From GCA-2720865 sp047630275 (GTDB lineage Bacteria; Bdellovibrionota; Bacteriovoracia; Bacteriovoracales; Bacteriovoracaceae): a stretch of 64,000 nucleotides of DNA. Position 1 is the first letter of the stretch; every line of letters starts with the position of its first letter. The position numbers and the translations under genes are program-made. A model generated the notes under the pieces. It worked only from the letters and a program-made list of their open reading frames with translations, made no database searches and was not told the origin of the DNA. Positions 24,410-32,555 of the stretch are shown here, one piece after another. The stretch is taken from positions 1,798,001 through 1,862,000 of the forward strand of contig JBLHVN010000001.1 of assembly GCA_047630275.1 (NCBI GenBank). The letters are read 5' to 3'.

Positions 24410-25801
24410 CTACAGAAATTGTTGCCCGTCTTTTATCTCCATTAAGCTTGAAAGTAGCCCTAGGGGACCTTCTTTATAAGGTCCAAAGTAATAGACCTGG
24501 CTTAAGCGCTCCTCAATAAGGGGCTCTTTTACATTTGTGACTGAAACTGATTTAGGAAAGGGAATATCACCTTTAATATTGCCTTTCTCCCCTTCAATCC
24601 ATACCTCAGGCCCCCATTCAAGGGATGGCTCAAGAAGCCCTTCAAGAAGCCCAGGAAAAAGGCTTTCAAGGTCTACTGAAAGAAGCTCTACTATATTGTT
24701 CTTATGAAATTCAATCTTAGAGCCTTTTAATTTCTTCACAAAATACCTAACTTGCAAGAATTCTTCGTAAAAGACCGCTTCCCATAAAGGCCCACTGGTT
24801 CCAAGCATTTCTTTTTTACTTCTTAGAAACTTAGTGCCCTTCCAAGGGACGAGGTCTTTATCTTTATAGTTATAATTAATTTTAAGGCAGCCATAACTCT
24901 GACCTAGGTTATCAAGTCTAATAGAAAGCCCAGATGGATCGGCCCCAAGCAAGGAGATGTTCTTTGGGTGAATGATCCCATCGTAACTAGCAAGCTCTAG
25001 TGACCATGGCTTTGACTTATGAAACCTCCACTCTCTAATCCTAGTTCTTTTAAACATCCCTCCGCGGGATACGAGGACTTCCTCTAGGTCTTCAAGAAGA
25101 TGGTCTTGGTCTAGTTCATAGAGGGGACTTAAGAGTGTTAAGAATAGATGAAAGAGTTCAAAACGGCTTAGATCCATTGAGAACTTCTTTTGAAACTTTC
25201 CTCGCGCCATAAAGAAAAAAGTCAGCTCCGTTAAGTACTCAGAATAGCCGCCGCTATTCATAGCATTGAAGATCTCTTCAAAGGATTCAAAACAACTCTT
25301 TATATCTGGTGGGCAGTGAGTGAGAAAAACATTGGTATTAAAGCTTTGAACCGACTTATACCTAAAAGCATTTTGCGCCACCCTCTTTGAAAAAGAAGTA
25401 AAGGCCTCATCAAATTCCTTTTGCCCTTCTATAGTTTCAAAAGGCCACGTGATCTCAAGCCCCTTGGGCAAGATCTCAGGAAGCTTTCTTACAATTTCAC
25501 AAAAATTATGACTCGGCCTTCCCCCGAGCACTATGCGCTCTTTACCTACAACAAAGGTTAAAGGTTTATTGTCCAAGTAGGTGTCAATATTGACAAGAGG
25601 CAGGATGTCTTTATCTTCCCCCCAAATCCTTAAAAAATCGATTTCCAACTGAGGCAAAGAATCGCTATAGAGTTGACCATAACTTAAGCGGTCATCATCG
25701 AGGAGCAAGACAACTTGCTTTCTTTCAAGTAATTCAAGACCTAATAAAAAACTTAGATAGTTCTTACCCACAAGGGCCATATCTAATTCTTTTTCAATCA
25801 T
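24410..25801 (-). CDS. Unknown protein, degenerate Rossmann-like N-terminus, coupled to waaA-like gene
   Basis: 463 residues; I do not recognise a family. The start MIEKELDMALVGKNYLSFLL followed by a helix and QVVLLLDDDR has the beta-alpha-beta shape of a dinucleotide-binding fold, but the Gly-rich loop is degraded (GKNYLS instead of GxGxxG). There is no signal peptide or membrane segment. Its ATG overlaps the upstream stop as ATGA, so it is translationally coupled to the Kdo-transferase homologue. A role in envelope glycan synthesis is suggested only by that coupling. An FAD/NAD-dependent enzyme that has lost its cofactor, or a scaffold with the fold, are both possible. Confidence 0.6.
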   Translation of the reverse strand: MIEKELDMALVGKNYLSFLLGLELLERKQVVLLLDDDRLSYGQLYSDSLPQLEIDFLRIWGEDKDILPLVNIDTYLDNKPLTFVVGKERIVLGGRPSHNFCEIVRKLPEILPKGLEITWPFETIEGQKEFDEAFTSFSKRVAQNAFRYKSVQSFNTNVFLTHCPPDIKSCFESFEEIFNAMNSGGYSEYLTELTFFFMARGKFQKKFSMDLSRFELFHLFLTLLSPLYELDQDHLLEDLEEVLVSRGGMFKRTRIREWRFHKSKPWSLELASYDGIIHPKNISLLGADPSGLSIRLDNLGQSYGCLKINYNYKDKDLVPWKGTKFLRSKKEMLGTSGPLWEAVFYEEFLQVRYFVKKLKGSKIEFHKNNIVELLSVDLESLFPGLLEGLLEPSLEWGPEVWIEGEKGNIKGDIPFPKSVSVTNVKEPLIEERLSQVYYFGPYKEGPLGLLSSLMEIKDGQQFL

Positions 25802-27105
25802 ATTTTAGTCTCAAGCAAGAGGTTAACGATTCTTTCAAAATCTGAGTATAAGGCCATCCCTAGTTTATGGCGAGCCTCTGTTTTATCAATCTTTGGAACT
25901 TGGAGATAGGCCCTGTAAAACCCCTCTAACTCTTGAATGATACTAAGACCTTCTAAATCTTCAGCCTTAACAAAGTCTATCTCTGTAGAGCGGTGAATCT
26001 TTGGTCCACAATAGATATGACAACCACTAAAGAATGGTTCAAGGACACTATGAACACTTCTGCCATGCCCGCCACCAACAAAACTATGCCCAAAGTGAGA
26101 ATAAAGCTCACAAAGGATCCCATGAACATTTAGAACAAGCACCCCTGGATTCTCCTTTAGTTCTTTATAAAGTGAATCAAAATCATCCCCGTCATTATAG
26201 AGGTAGGTCTTAACGGTTTTTATAGAAGCTTGAATTCCGGGGTCGTATTGATGAGGCAGGAGCACTACTCTTAATTGATCATCTTTGATTCTTTGGCAAA
26301 AATCGGGATGAGAGAAGACTTCAGTCTCATTCTCCCATACAGACCCAAAGATGATCCTTGAATCTCTTGGTGCCTCACAAATCCACTCTAAGATTTCTTT
26401 TATTCTTAAAAGCCTTTGGTCTTTATTCTTAATCCTCTCCATGATCTGAAGAACTCTAAACTCGTAAGTGGCCAGCCTTGCTTCTTTAGAAGAAAGATCC
26501 CTCATGAGGCCCTCATCTTTATGACTAGTGCAAACAATTGAATCAAAGCCTTTGTAGACTTGCCTTAAGAACCAAGAAGGATCCTCCTTATTCTTTAAAG
26601 TGGCCGAAACTAAGGAGAACTGAACACCCTTTCTAAGCCCATAAAGGAGAAGCTCTGGATAAAAGTCATAACGGCATAGCACTAAGCGCGGCGCTGTTAG
26701 AAAACTTCTTATATTCTGACTGAGAGTAAAACTATTAGAAAAAGCGCTAAAACTTAAGACCGGTAGGCGAAGGGAGCGAAAACCAGCTTCCTTTTCAGTC
26801 AGTGCGATCATCTTAGCTTCAAGACTTTCAGAGGCGTAGATAACCTCAACAATAAGTCCCTTTTTAAGAAGGTAATCAATGACTGGGCGGACTTGTTCAA
26901 ACTCCCCTTCTGAGCTTACCTCAAAAGCCATATAGGCATTTGATCTTTTTGGGTCAGCTTCTTTTAAGAAGTTCTTAGCCTCAAAGTTAAGCCGCTCTCT
27001 TACTTTGGCGCTCAGGGGATAGCCAATAACAATAAGGAGAGGCCCGATAAGGCATCTTAAGGTTTGAATTAAATAGAGTATAAAGATAAAGTTCTTTCTT
27101 TCCAT
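25798..27105 (-). CDS. waaA: 3-deoxy-D-manno-octulosonic acid (Kdo) transferase homologue
   Basis: 435 residues (WaaA about 425). An N-terminal membrane-associated helix (LIQTLRCLIGPLLIVIGYPL) is followed by a basic KVRERLNFE as in WaaA. SSEGEFEQV matches the N-terminal acid loop with the catalytic Glu. FGSVWENETEVF corresponds to the conserved nucleotide-sugar loop, and FVGGGHGRSVHSVLEPF to the C-terminal G-G-H-x-x-LEP signature. WaaA adds Kdo to lipid A precursor at the inner membrane. Several positions differ from consensus (His-Gly-Arg-Ser inserted after GGG), so it could be a second, specialised copy. It is the first gene of a coupled pair. Confidence 0.75.
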   Translation of the reverse strand: MERKNFIFILYLIQTLRCLIGPLLIVIGYPLSAKVRERLNFEAKNFLKEADPKRSNAYMAFEVSSEGEFEQVRPVIDYLLKKGLIVEVIYASESLEAKMIALTEKEAGFRSLRLPVLSFSAFSNSFTLSQNIRSFLTAPRLVLCRYDFYPELLLYGLRKGVQFSLVSATLKNKEDPSWFLRQVYKGFDSIVCTSHKDEGLMRDLSSKEARLATYEFRVLQIMERIKNKDQRLLRIKEILEWICEAPRDSRIIFGSVWENETEVFSHPDFCQRIKDDQLRVVLLPHQYDPGIQASIKTVKTYLYNDGDDFDSLYKELKENPGVLVLNVHGILCELYSHFGHSFVGGGHGRSVHSVLEPFFSGCHIYCGPKIHRSTEIDFVKAEDLEGLSIIQELEGFYRAYLQVPKIDKTEARHKLGMALYSDFERIVNLLLETKI

Positions 27106-27245
27106 GAATCAAGTACTTGCTAGTGTCAGATTGTCTCACGAGGAAATGCAAGTGGCTAGATACCTGATTTCTCTTTCAATGACACAGTGATTTCTTACTT
27201 AAACTTACATTTTTGGGTAAATGTTTCAACATCCGAGTTTTTTAG

Positions 27246-27273
27246 TTGAGATTATTCAAACTTAACGTATTTT
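27246..27273 (+). promoter_or_regulatory. Candidate promoter of barrel protein 27352
   Basis: TTGAGA (27246-27251), 16-bp spacer, TATTTT (27268-27273). It predicts a leader of about 70 nt. The rest of 27106-27351 is AT-rich without a gene. Confidence 0.3.
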
Positions 27274-27351
27274 CACCAAGTCAAAATAATTAACTGATGA
27301 CTGACTTTCATCAATATAAAGAATTGCAACAAAACTTTTGAAGGAGTTAAC

Positions 27352-28191
27352 ATGAACGCAAAATTAGTAATCATAGCTTTAGCAGGGCTTACATTAGGGA
27401 CATCTGCAATGGCTGCAGGTAAGAGTTTAATGAACTTTGAAGATGCTCGTAAGATGCTTCGTAGATCACCACTTGGTCTCTCATTGCTACACGCAGTGGA
27501 CGCAAAGAAAAAAGCAGGATCTAACAAGACTGTAGGTTCAGCACAAACCCACATCGCTTATCTTAAGTACCAATTAACTCCTAACGACAGACTTCAATTA
27601 GAAACTCGCTATACAGCTAATAAGACTGCTGACATGAAAGAAGCAGATCATTCATTTGCTCGTTCAGTTATTAAGTACACTAGAAGTGGAATCTTAAATC
27701 AAGCTGAGCACGGTATTAACCTTTCTATGAACTTAGAAAAACGTTTTTACCCAGACAAAGATATCAGAAACTCAACTAACCAATATGGTCTTAACAGACT
27801 TTCAGCTTCTATGAGCCGTAGTTTTGGTGCTGTTAACCTAAGTGGAACTTTTTATGGAGCCGTTAGAGATAGAATCGATACAAGTGATCATAGCACTAGT
27901 ACTCATTACGGTTATGCCGTCTTAAGGCAATCATATTCAATTAACGACAGTTGGTCAGTTACTCTTACTGAGGAACTCTTTCAAAGTTACAACAAAAACC
28001 AAGACAACCTTAGAGGCGGTCAAGGTAATGTTGATATGACTCTGGGCTTAGGTAATCAACTATCACCTTCTGTTTACGCCGAAGTATCGGTTGGAGGAGC
28101 TCCTTTCCAAGCATATGACGGAAAGCTTATTGCTAGCAACTGGACACAAGGTTTTAATTACGGTGCATACGTTTACTGGAGTGCTTTCTAG
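27352..28191 (+). CDS. Predicted outer-membrane beta-barrel protein
   Basis: 279 residues. The signal peptide ends AMAA and AAGGAG stands 7 nt before the ATG. After about 45 residues the chain becomes a series of alternating amphipathic strands with aromatic ends, finishing YVYWSAF with the terminal Phe typical of outer-membrane barrels. The length allows about ten to twelve strands. No ligand or family is recognised. It is monocistronic, flanked by a candidate promoter and a very strong terminator, and has an efficient ribosome-binding site, which suggests high expression. Confidence 0.65.
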   Translation: MNAKLVIIALAGLTLGTSAMAAGKSLMNFEDARKMLRRSPLGLSLLHAVDAKKKAGSNKTVGSAQTHIAYLKYQLTPNDRLQLETRYTANKTADMKEADHSFARSVIKYTRSGILNQAEHGINLSMNLEKRFYPDKDIRNSTNQYGLNRLSASMSRSFGAVNLSGTFYGAVRDRIDTSDHSTSTHYGYAVLRQSYSINDSWSVTLTEELFQSYNKNQDNLRGGQGNVDMTLGLGNQLSPSVYAEVSVGGAPFQAYDGKLIASNWTQGFNYGAYVYWSAF

Positions 28192-28218
28192 TAAACCCTT
28201 CAAAAGCATAAATATAAG

Positions 28219-28246
28219 AAGCCGGACTTAGGTCCGGCTTTTTTTT
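28219..28246 (+). terminator. Strong rho-independent terminator
   Basis: GCCGGAC and GTCCGGC (extended by two A-T pairs) with a 4-nt loop, followed by eight T residues. It lies 27 nt after the barrel-protein stop. Confidence 0.92.
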
Positions 28247-28352
28247 GCCCTTTTTTCAAAGAATCCGGAAATATTTACCAAAAACCCCTACCAAATACCT
28301 GAGTTATTTAATTCTTCCCTATGCCTCCCGATGAGTTCTTAGCGGAGAACCT

Positions 28353-29357
28353 ATGAAGGATAAGAAAACTAAAAGCGATAGAAGGACATTAGAGGCTAAA
28401 GAGCTTCGCTTTGATGTGCCTAATGACGCCAAGATCTATCTTCTTGTGGACGCACAAAGATCTGAGGCCTTTAGTAAAACTCAGATCATCGAAAAGATTA
28501 AGAACAAAGACATTCTAATTACTGAATATGCCTCTCTTGATGGAAGCAATTGGTATCAACTCTTTCAATTCAATGGCTTTGATAGAAGACTCGCCCACGA
28601 AGAAGAGCTTCCTGGTCTTCCTGGAGTTAATTCATTTGTAGCATCAGATCACGAAGTTGAAGAAAGGCTAACTGAAGATAATGACTCCTTTGTTGAGAAA
28701 GAGGCCATGGCAGGCCTTGCCTACATAGGGCACATCAACAGTGGAAAAAAAGCTCAATACAGTGATGATAAATACAAACTAAAAGAACAACATAATAGTG
28801 AACTTCCCGCTCACCCGGAACTTGAGCCTGTGGTCTTTGAAAAGAAAACAGCTTCAAAAGAAACCTATATTTGGGGAGCAGTCTTAAGCTTCGCACTCAT
28901 TGGGATCATCTATCTTTTCACTACTTCCCCAGAGCAAATGGCCTCTAACGAAAACGAAGTAAAAGAAAAGAAATCTGTTGTTAAAAAAGTAACGAAACCC
29001 GCTAGGCGTATAGCCTCAAAGAGACCAAAGCCAGTGGCCAAGAAAGTTATCAATGCTAGGAAGAGAACACCTTCATTTACTAAATCAAAAGCTTTTCAAA
29101 ATAGGGCCCCTAGAAAACCTGCCCGCAGGATAAAGAAGCCCGTTGTTGAAGATCCTGATGATTATTACTACGACGATGGAACAGACCCCGTTGAACTAGA
29201 CCCTATCCGTTCAAAGATCTCTAAAGAGACCTTTGACCCAGAAGATGATGAAAACCTAGATGATTATATGCGTGAAGATGACGCACCTAGGGAACCAGCA
29301 TCTGAATTTGATTCGGAAGAAGACCCTGAAAAGGCCTTCGAAGCACTTTACGAATAG
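28353..29357 (+). CDS. GYF_2-like single-pass membrane protein with basic and acidic tail
   Basis: 334 residues. The N-terminal part (about 25-75) resembles the GYF_2/DUF4339 fold: KIYLLVDAQRSEAFSKTQII, then DGSNWYQL. A single membrane helix lies at about 171-191 (YIWGAVLSFALIGIIYLF). A Lys/Arg/Pro-rich stretch of about 70 residues follows, then a very acidic end with DDYYYDDG. The arrangement suggests a cytoplasmic interaction domain and a charged, unstructured outer region. GGAGA precedes the ATG. It starts a plus-strand run into tmk-holB-ricT; the link to those genes is unclear. Confidence 0.6.
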   Translation: MKDKKTKSDRRTLEAKELRFDVPNDAKIYLLVDAQRSEAFSKTQIIEKIKNKDILITEYASLDGSNWYQLFQFNGFDRRLAHEEELPGLPGVNSFVASDHEVEERLTEDNDSFVEKEAMAGLAYIGHINSGKKAQYSDDKYKLKEQHNSELPAHPELEPVVFEKKTASKETYIWGAVLSFALIGIIYLFTTSPEQMASNENEVKEKKSVVKKVTKPARRIASKRPKPVAKKVINARKRTPSFTKSKAFQNRAPRKPARRIKKPVVEDPDDYYYDDGTDPVELDPIRSKISKETFDPEDDENLDDYMREDDAPREPASEFDSEEDPEKAFEALYE

Positions 29358-29364
29358 GCACTTA

Positions 29365-29383
29365 GGGAGATATTCTATCTCCC
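29365..29383 (+). promoter_or_regulatory. Hairpin occluding the tmk translation start
   Basis: GGGAGATA, loop TTC, TATCTCCC: a perfect 8-bp stem ending at the base before the tmk ATG. The only Shine-Dalgarno-like GGGAG is its 5' arm. The upstream gene stops 8 nt before the stem, so a terminating ribosome could melt it and couple translation. Confidence 0.5.
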
Positions 29384-30079
29384 ATGTCTGAAATTTCAAA
29401 AGAACTCCTAGATTGTTTTCGTCCCCCAGCTTTTCCTGGAAGCTTTTTTCTTAGCTTTGAAGGTATTGAGGGAGCAGGAAAATCTACCCAACTAAAGCAC
29501 GCCAAAGAATTCTTAGAAGAGAAAGGCTTTCGCGTACTAGTCCTTAGAGAACCAGGGGGAACTAGTTTTGGAGAAAAATTAAGAAAGAGCATCCTAGAAT
29601 CTAAAGAGCCTATCAACCCATTAGCGGAGGCTCATTTATTTTGCTCTTCAAGGGCCCAGCTTCTTCAAGAAGTGACCCTCAAAGAATTAAGCACCCCAGG
29701 AACTGTTGTCATCCTAGACCGCTACCTTGATTCAACCATCGCCTATCAGGGGAAGGCCAGGAACCTAGGAACGCAAACCATCCTAGAGCTTCATAAACAC
29801 TTTCCTTTAAACCTAGTGCCTCATCTTACCCTCTATATAAAAATAAGCTTAGAGACCTCTCATAGCAGACAAAAACTTAGGAATATCCCAAAAGACTATT
29901 TTGAATCTCAAGGCGATGATTTCTATAAATTACTTATTGAAGGATATGAAGAAGCGGCCAGGCTTTTTCCAGAACGTATCTCTATCATCGATGGTGAGCA
30001 ATCATTTGATTCTGTCCAAAAAGACATCGCCCAAAAGCTTGAGTTCTTGGCCCAAAGCCGCCAAGAGGTCAACAAGTGA
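29384..30079 (+). CDS. tmk: Thymidylate kinase
   Basis: 231 residues. FEGIEGAGKSTQ is the P-loop, LREPGGTSFGEKLRK the DR(E/P)GG nucleoside-binding motif, and DRYLDSTIAYQG the DRY motif contacting dTMP. It phosphorylates dTMP to dTDP. An N-terminal extension of about 20 residues precedes the first strand; no better start codon lies nearer the P-loop. It overlaps holB by four bases (GTGA), as in many genomes where tmk and holB are adjacent. Translation may depend on coupling to the upstream gene because of the start-codon hairpin. Confidence 0.93.
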   Translation: MSEISKELLDCFRPPAFPGSFFLSFEGIEGAGKSTQLKHAKEFLEEKGFRVLVLREPGGTSFGEKLRKSILESKEPINPLAEAHLFCSSRAQLLQEVTLKELSTPGTVVILDRYLDSTIAYQGKARNLGTQTILELHKHFPLNLVPHLTLYIKISLETSHSRQKLRNIPKDYFESQGDDFYKLLIEGYEEAARLFPERISIIDGEQSFDSVQKDIAQKLEFLAQSRQEVNK

Positions 30080-30921
30080 GCAAGGATCTTTCAAGCATCC
30101 TTTTAAAAGGCTTCAAGGCCCAAAGACTTTCACCTTTTTATATCATTAAAGCTACGGCCAGCTCTTCAGAGCCTCGAGAGTTCTTAGAAAATGCTATGAA
30201 GAACTTCTTAACTAAAGTCCTTCTTGAAAGCCGTGAGGCTTCCTTTGAAGAATGCCTCTCTCTTGTCAATAATGGTCATGCCGATATCCTCTGGCCCATA
30301 AGAAGTGATTTAAAAAAGAACTACAGCCTTAAAGATAATGAACTAGGGGAGCTCTTTAGTTTTATGGAATATGGGGCTATGGAGTTACCGTGGCGCTTTG
30401 CCATCATTGAAGATCCCCATAAGCTTTCCTCTGCCTATTTAAATAAATTATTAAAAACCCTTGAAGAGCCTGCGGCCAATACCTCGGTCTTTTTCTTAAA
30501 CAGTACAGATGAACAGTTTATGGAAACTATCCATTCAAGGGCCCTAGAGATAACTCTTTACGAAGAAGGCTCTAACCCTAAATGGAAACCTAGAGCATTA
30601 AAGCTTAACACCTCAGAGTGGATGGAGAGTAGAAAAGCCTACTACCCCCTACTCTTAGGGAATGAAGAAATCAGTAAACTCTTAGTTGATTATATTGATA
30701 ACGACCAAGGCTTAGGTGAATTGATTGAAAAGCTGAAAAACACAGCAGGCTCTGACTTAGAGATAAGTGGGCTTGTAACTGAATATGAATCAGACCGCCC
30801 TAACCGAGTTGCTCAAAAGGAGCGCTTATGCCAAGAATTGCAGTGGTTTGAAAAAAGCAAGACCTTTAATAACGCAGGTTGGGAAAGATCACTTGGTCTC
30901 CTTATGGTGCTTAATTCGTAA
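30076..30921 (+). CDS. holB: DNA polymerase III delta'-like clamp-loader subunit
   Basis: 281 residues, GTG start inside the tmk stop. LNKLLKTLEEPAANTSVFFL is the clamp-loader (DnaX/HolB) sensor-region signature and IHSRALEIT continues it. It lacks a recognisable Walker A motif, which is normal for delta'. It takes part in loading the sliding clamp. The short length compared with E. coli HolB (334) reflects a reduced C-terminal collar domain. The tmk-holB-ricT order supports the call strongly. Confidence 0.85.
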   Translation: MSKDLSSILLKGFKAQRLSPFYIIKATASSSEPREFLENAMKNFLTKVLLESREASFEECLSLVNNGHADILWPIRSDLKKNYSLKDNELGELFSFMEYGAMELPWRFAIIEDPHKLSSAYLNKLLKTLEEPAANTSVFFLNSTDEQFMETIHSRALEITLYEEGSNPKWKPRALKLNTSEWMESRKAYYPLLLGNEEISKLLVDYIDNDQGLGELIEKLKNTAGSDLEISGLVTEYESDRPNRVAQKERLCQELQWFEKSKTFNNAGWERSLGLLMVLNS

Positions 30922-30990
30922 CGCCATGCCTAGACTTTTGGATCAAAAGAAACCAAAATAGTCTTTTCCAAATCATTGAGAAATAATACA

Positions 30991-32544
30991 ATGCAAAATA
31001 ATACAGAAACTGAAGAGACCTCTCCTGAAGAAGCGCCGAGGCCTCAAGAAAGTGAAGATACAGTAAATAATTCTAGTGAAGACGATACGGATTCCGGAAA
31101 GTCTTCCCGTTACAATGAAGGCGATCCCCTCACCTTTGTCAGGGTTAGATTTCCAGGCAATGCTAAGAGCCAGCCCTTTCTTGTAGGAACTCGCTATTTT
31201 CAATACGGTCAAAAAGTATTGGCCATGAGTGACCGTGGCATGACAGTGGGTTATATCAACTCCTTCCCTTACGAGATGACCTTTAAAAAAGATATGCTCC
31301 CTTTGAAGAGTATCTCTAAGGTCGCCACTGAAGAAGATATTGAAGAACAAAGAGGTTTTACAAACCAAGAAAAGAAGGCCGAAAACGCCTGTAAGAAACT
31401 TATTGAAGAATTTAAATTAGACATGAATATTACCCATGTTGAATTCATTCAATTTGGAAAAAAGGCCGTCTTTTATTTTAATGCCCCTGCAAGAGTAGAC
31501 TTTAGAAACCTCGTTAAGTCCCTTGTTGGTGAACTTAAGATGAGAATCGAGCTAAGACAAATATCTGTAAGAGATAGAACGGCCGCTCTTGGGGCCATTG
31601 GGTCTTGTGGGCTTCAGACTTGTTGTTCGAGCTTCTTAAAGAACTATGGAAACGTCAGCATTAAGATGGCCAAGAATCAAAACCTCGCCCTCATCCCTAG
31701 TAAGCTCAATGGAGTATGTGGCCAGATAAAATGCTGTATTAAGTACGAAGATAATGTTTATACAGAAAAAAGAAAGCGCCTTCCTAGAGAGCATTCTTTT
31801 ATTGTAACGGCAAACGGAGACAGAGGTAAGGTTACCCGTCTTCATATTCTTATTGAACAATTTGAAATGCTTACAGATAAAGGCGTGTTCAAGAAATACG
31901 CTCTTAACCAGTTTGATAGTTCCTTAAAGCTTCCAGATGATTGGAAGTTTCCAGACAGGTTCGATCATATTACTAATGAAACCTCAGAGATCATAGGTCT
32001 TGTTAAAGACGATCTAGTTAAAGGCGAGCTCTACTATGAGAATGCTGAGGATTTTGATGCCGAGGTCTACCTCGACTCACTCTCAAGTGGTAGCGAAGAA
32101 ATGACAGAAGAAAACCAAGAAGACAAAGTAAAACCGACAACAGAATCTACTGAAGAAGTAAAAGCAAAGGCCGACCCCTTCGAAGAGGATCTTGAAGATG
32201 ATGAGCCCAACTTTAATAAAGAAGAATTCAATACTTCTGAAGAAATAGACGCTAGGGATAACAAGCGCCTCGGTAACCGTGGTAGCCGTAATCCAAATAG
32301 CAATAATAGAAATAATCCAAATAACAAAAAGAAGAAACATTCTAAGAAGCCCTTTAATAAAAACCGACCTAATCCTAATAAGAATAAGGATGGAGCCCCA
32401 ACTGAGAAAAAAGAAGGGGAAGAAGGTAAGAGCAATAATAGAAACAGGAACCGCAACAGAAACAGGAACCGTAACAAGAACAGAAATAAGCCAGCCGAAA
32501 CTAAAACCGGTGGTGATACTTCTGGAGGAAGCACCGAGAGCTAA
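30991..32544 (+). CDS. ricT: PSP1-domain protein RicT (YaaT) with long disordered C-terminus
   Basis: 517 residues from the ATG; B. subtilis YaaT has about 275. The PSP1 core (about 150-320) carries IGSCGLQTCCSSFLKNYG and GQIKCCIKYE, the paired cysteine clusters that coordinate Fe-S in the Ric complex. In Firmicutes RicT acts in RNA processing and phosphorelay control; in this lineage the partner is unknown. N- and C-terminal extensions are unusual: an acidic, Glu/Asp-rich tail, then Asn/Arg/Lys repeats (NRNRNRNRNRNRNKNRNK) over the last 90 residues that look like an RNA-binding, low-complexity segment. A TTG five codons upstream is an alternative start. It follows tmk and holB as in Bacillus. 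Confidence 0.85.
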   Translation: MQNNTETEETSPEEAPRPQESEDTVNNSSEDDTDSGKSSRYNEGDPLTFVRVRFPGNAKSQPFLVGTRYFQYGQKVLAMSDRGMTVGYINSFPYEMTFKKDMLPLKSISKVATEEDIEEQRGFTNQEKKAENACKKLIEEFKLDMNITHVEFIQFGKKAVFYFNAPARVDFRNLVKSLVGELKMRIELRQISVRDRTAALGAIGSCGLQTCCSSFLKNYGNVSIKMAKNQNLALIPSKLNGVCGQIKCCIKYEDNVYTEKRKRLPREHSFIVTANGDRGKVTRLHILIEQFEMLTDKGVFKKYALNQFDSSLKLPDDWKFPDRFDHITNETSEIIGLVKDDLVKGELYYENAEDFDAEVYLDSLSSGSEEMTEENQEDKVKPTTESTEEVKAKADPFEEDLEDDEPNFNKEEFNTSEEIDARDNKRLGNRGSRNPNSNNRNNPNNKKKKHSKKPFNKNRPNPNKNKDGAPTEKKEGEEGKSNNRNRNRNRNRNRNKNRNKPAETKTGGDTSGGSTES

Positions 32545-32555
32545 GGAGATTTCCC

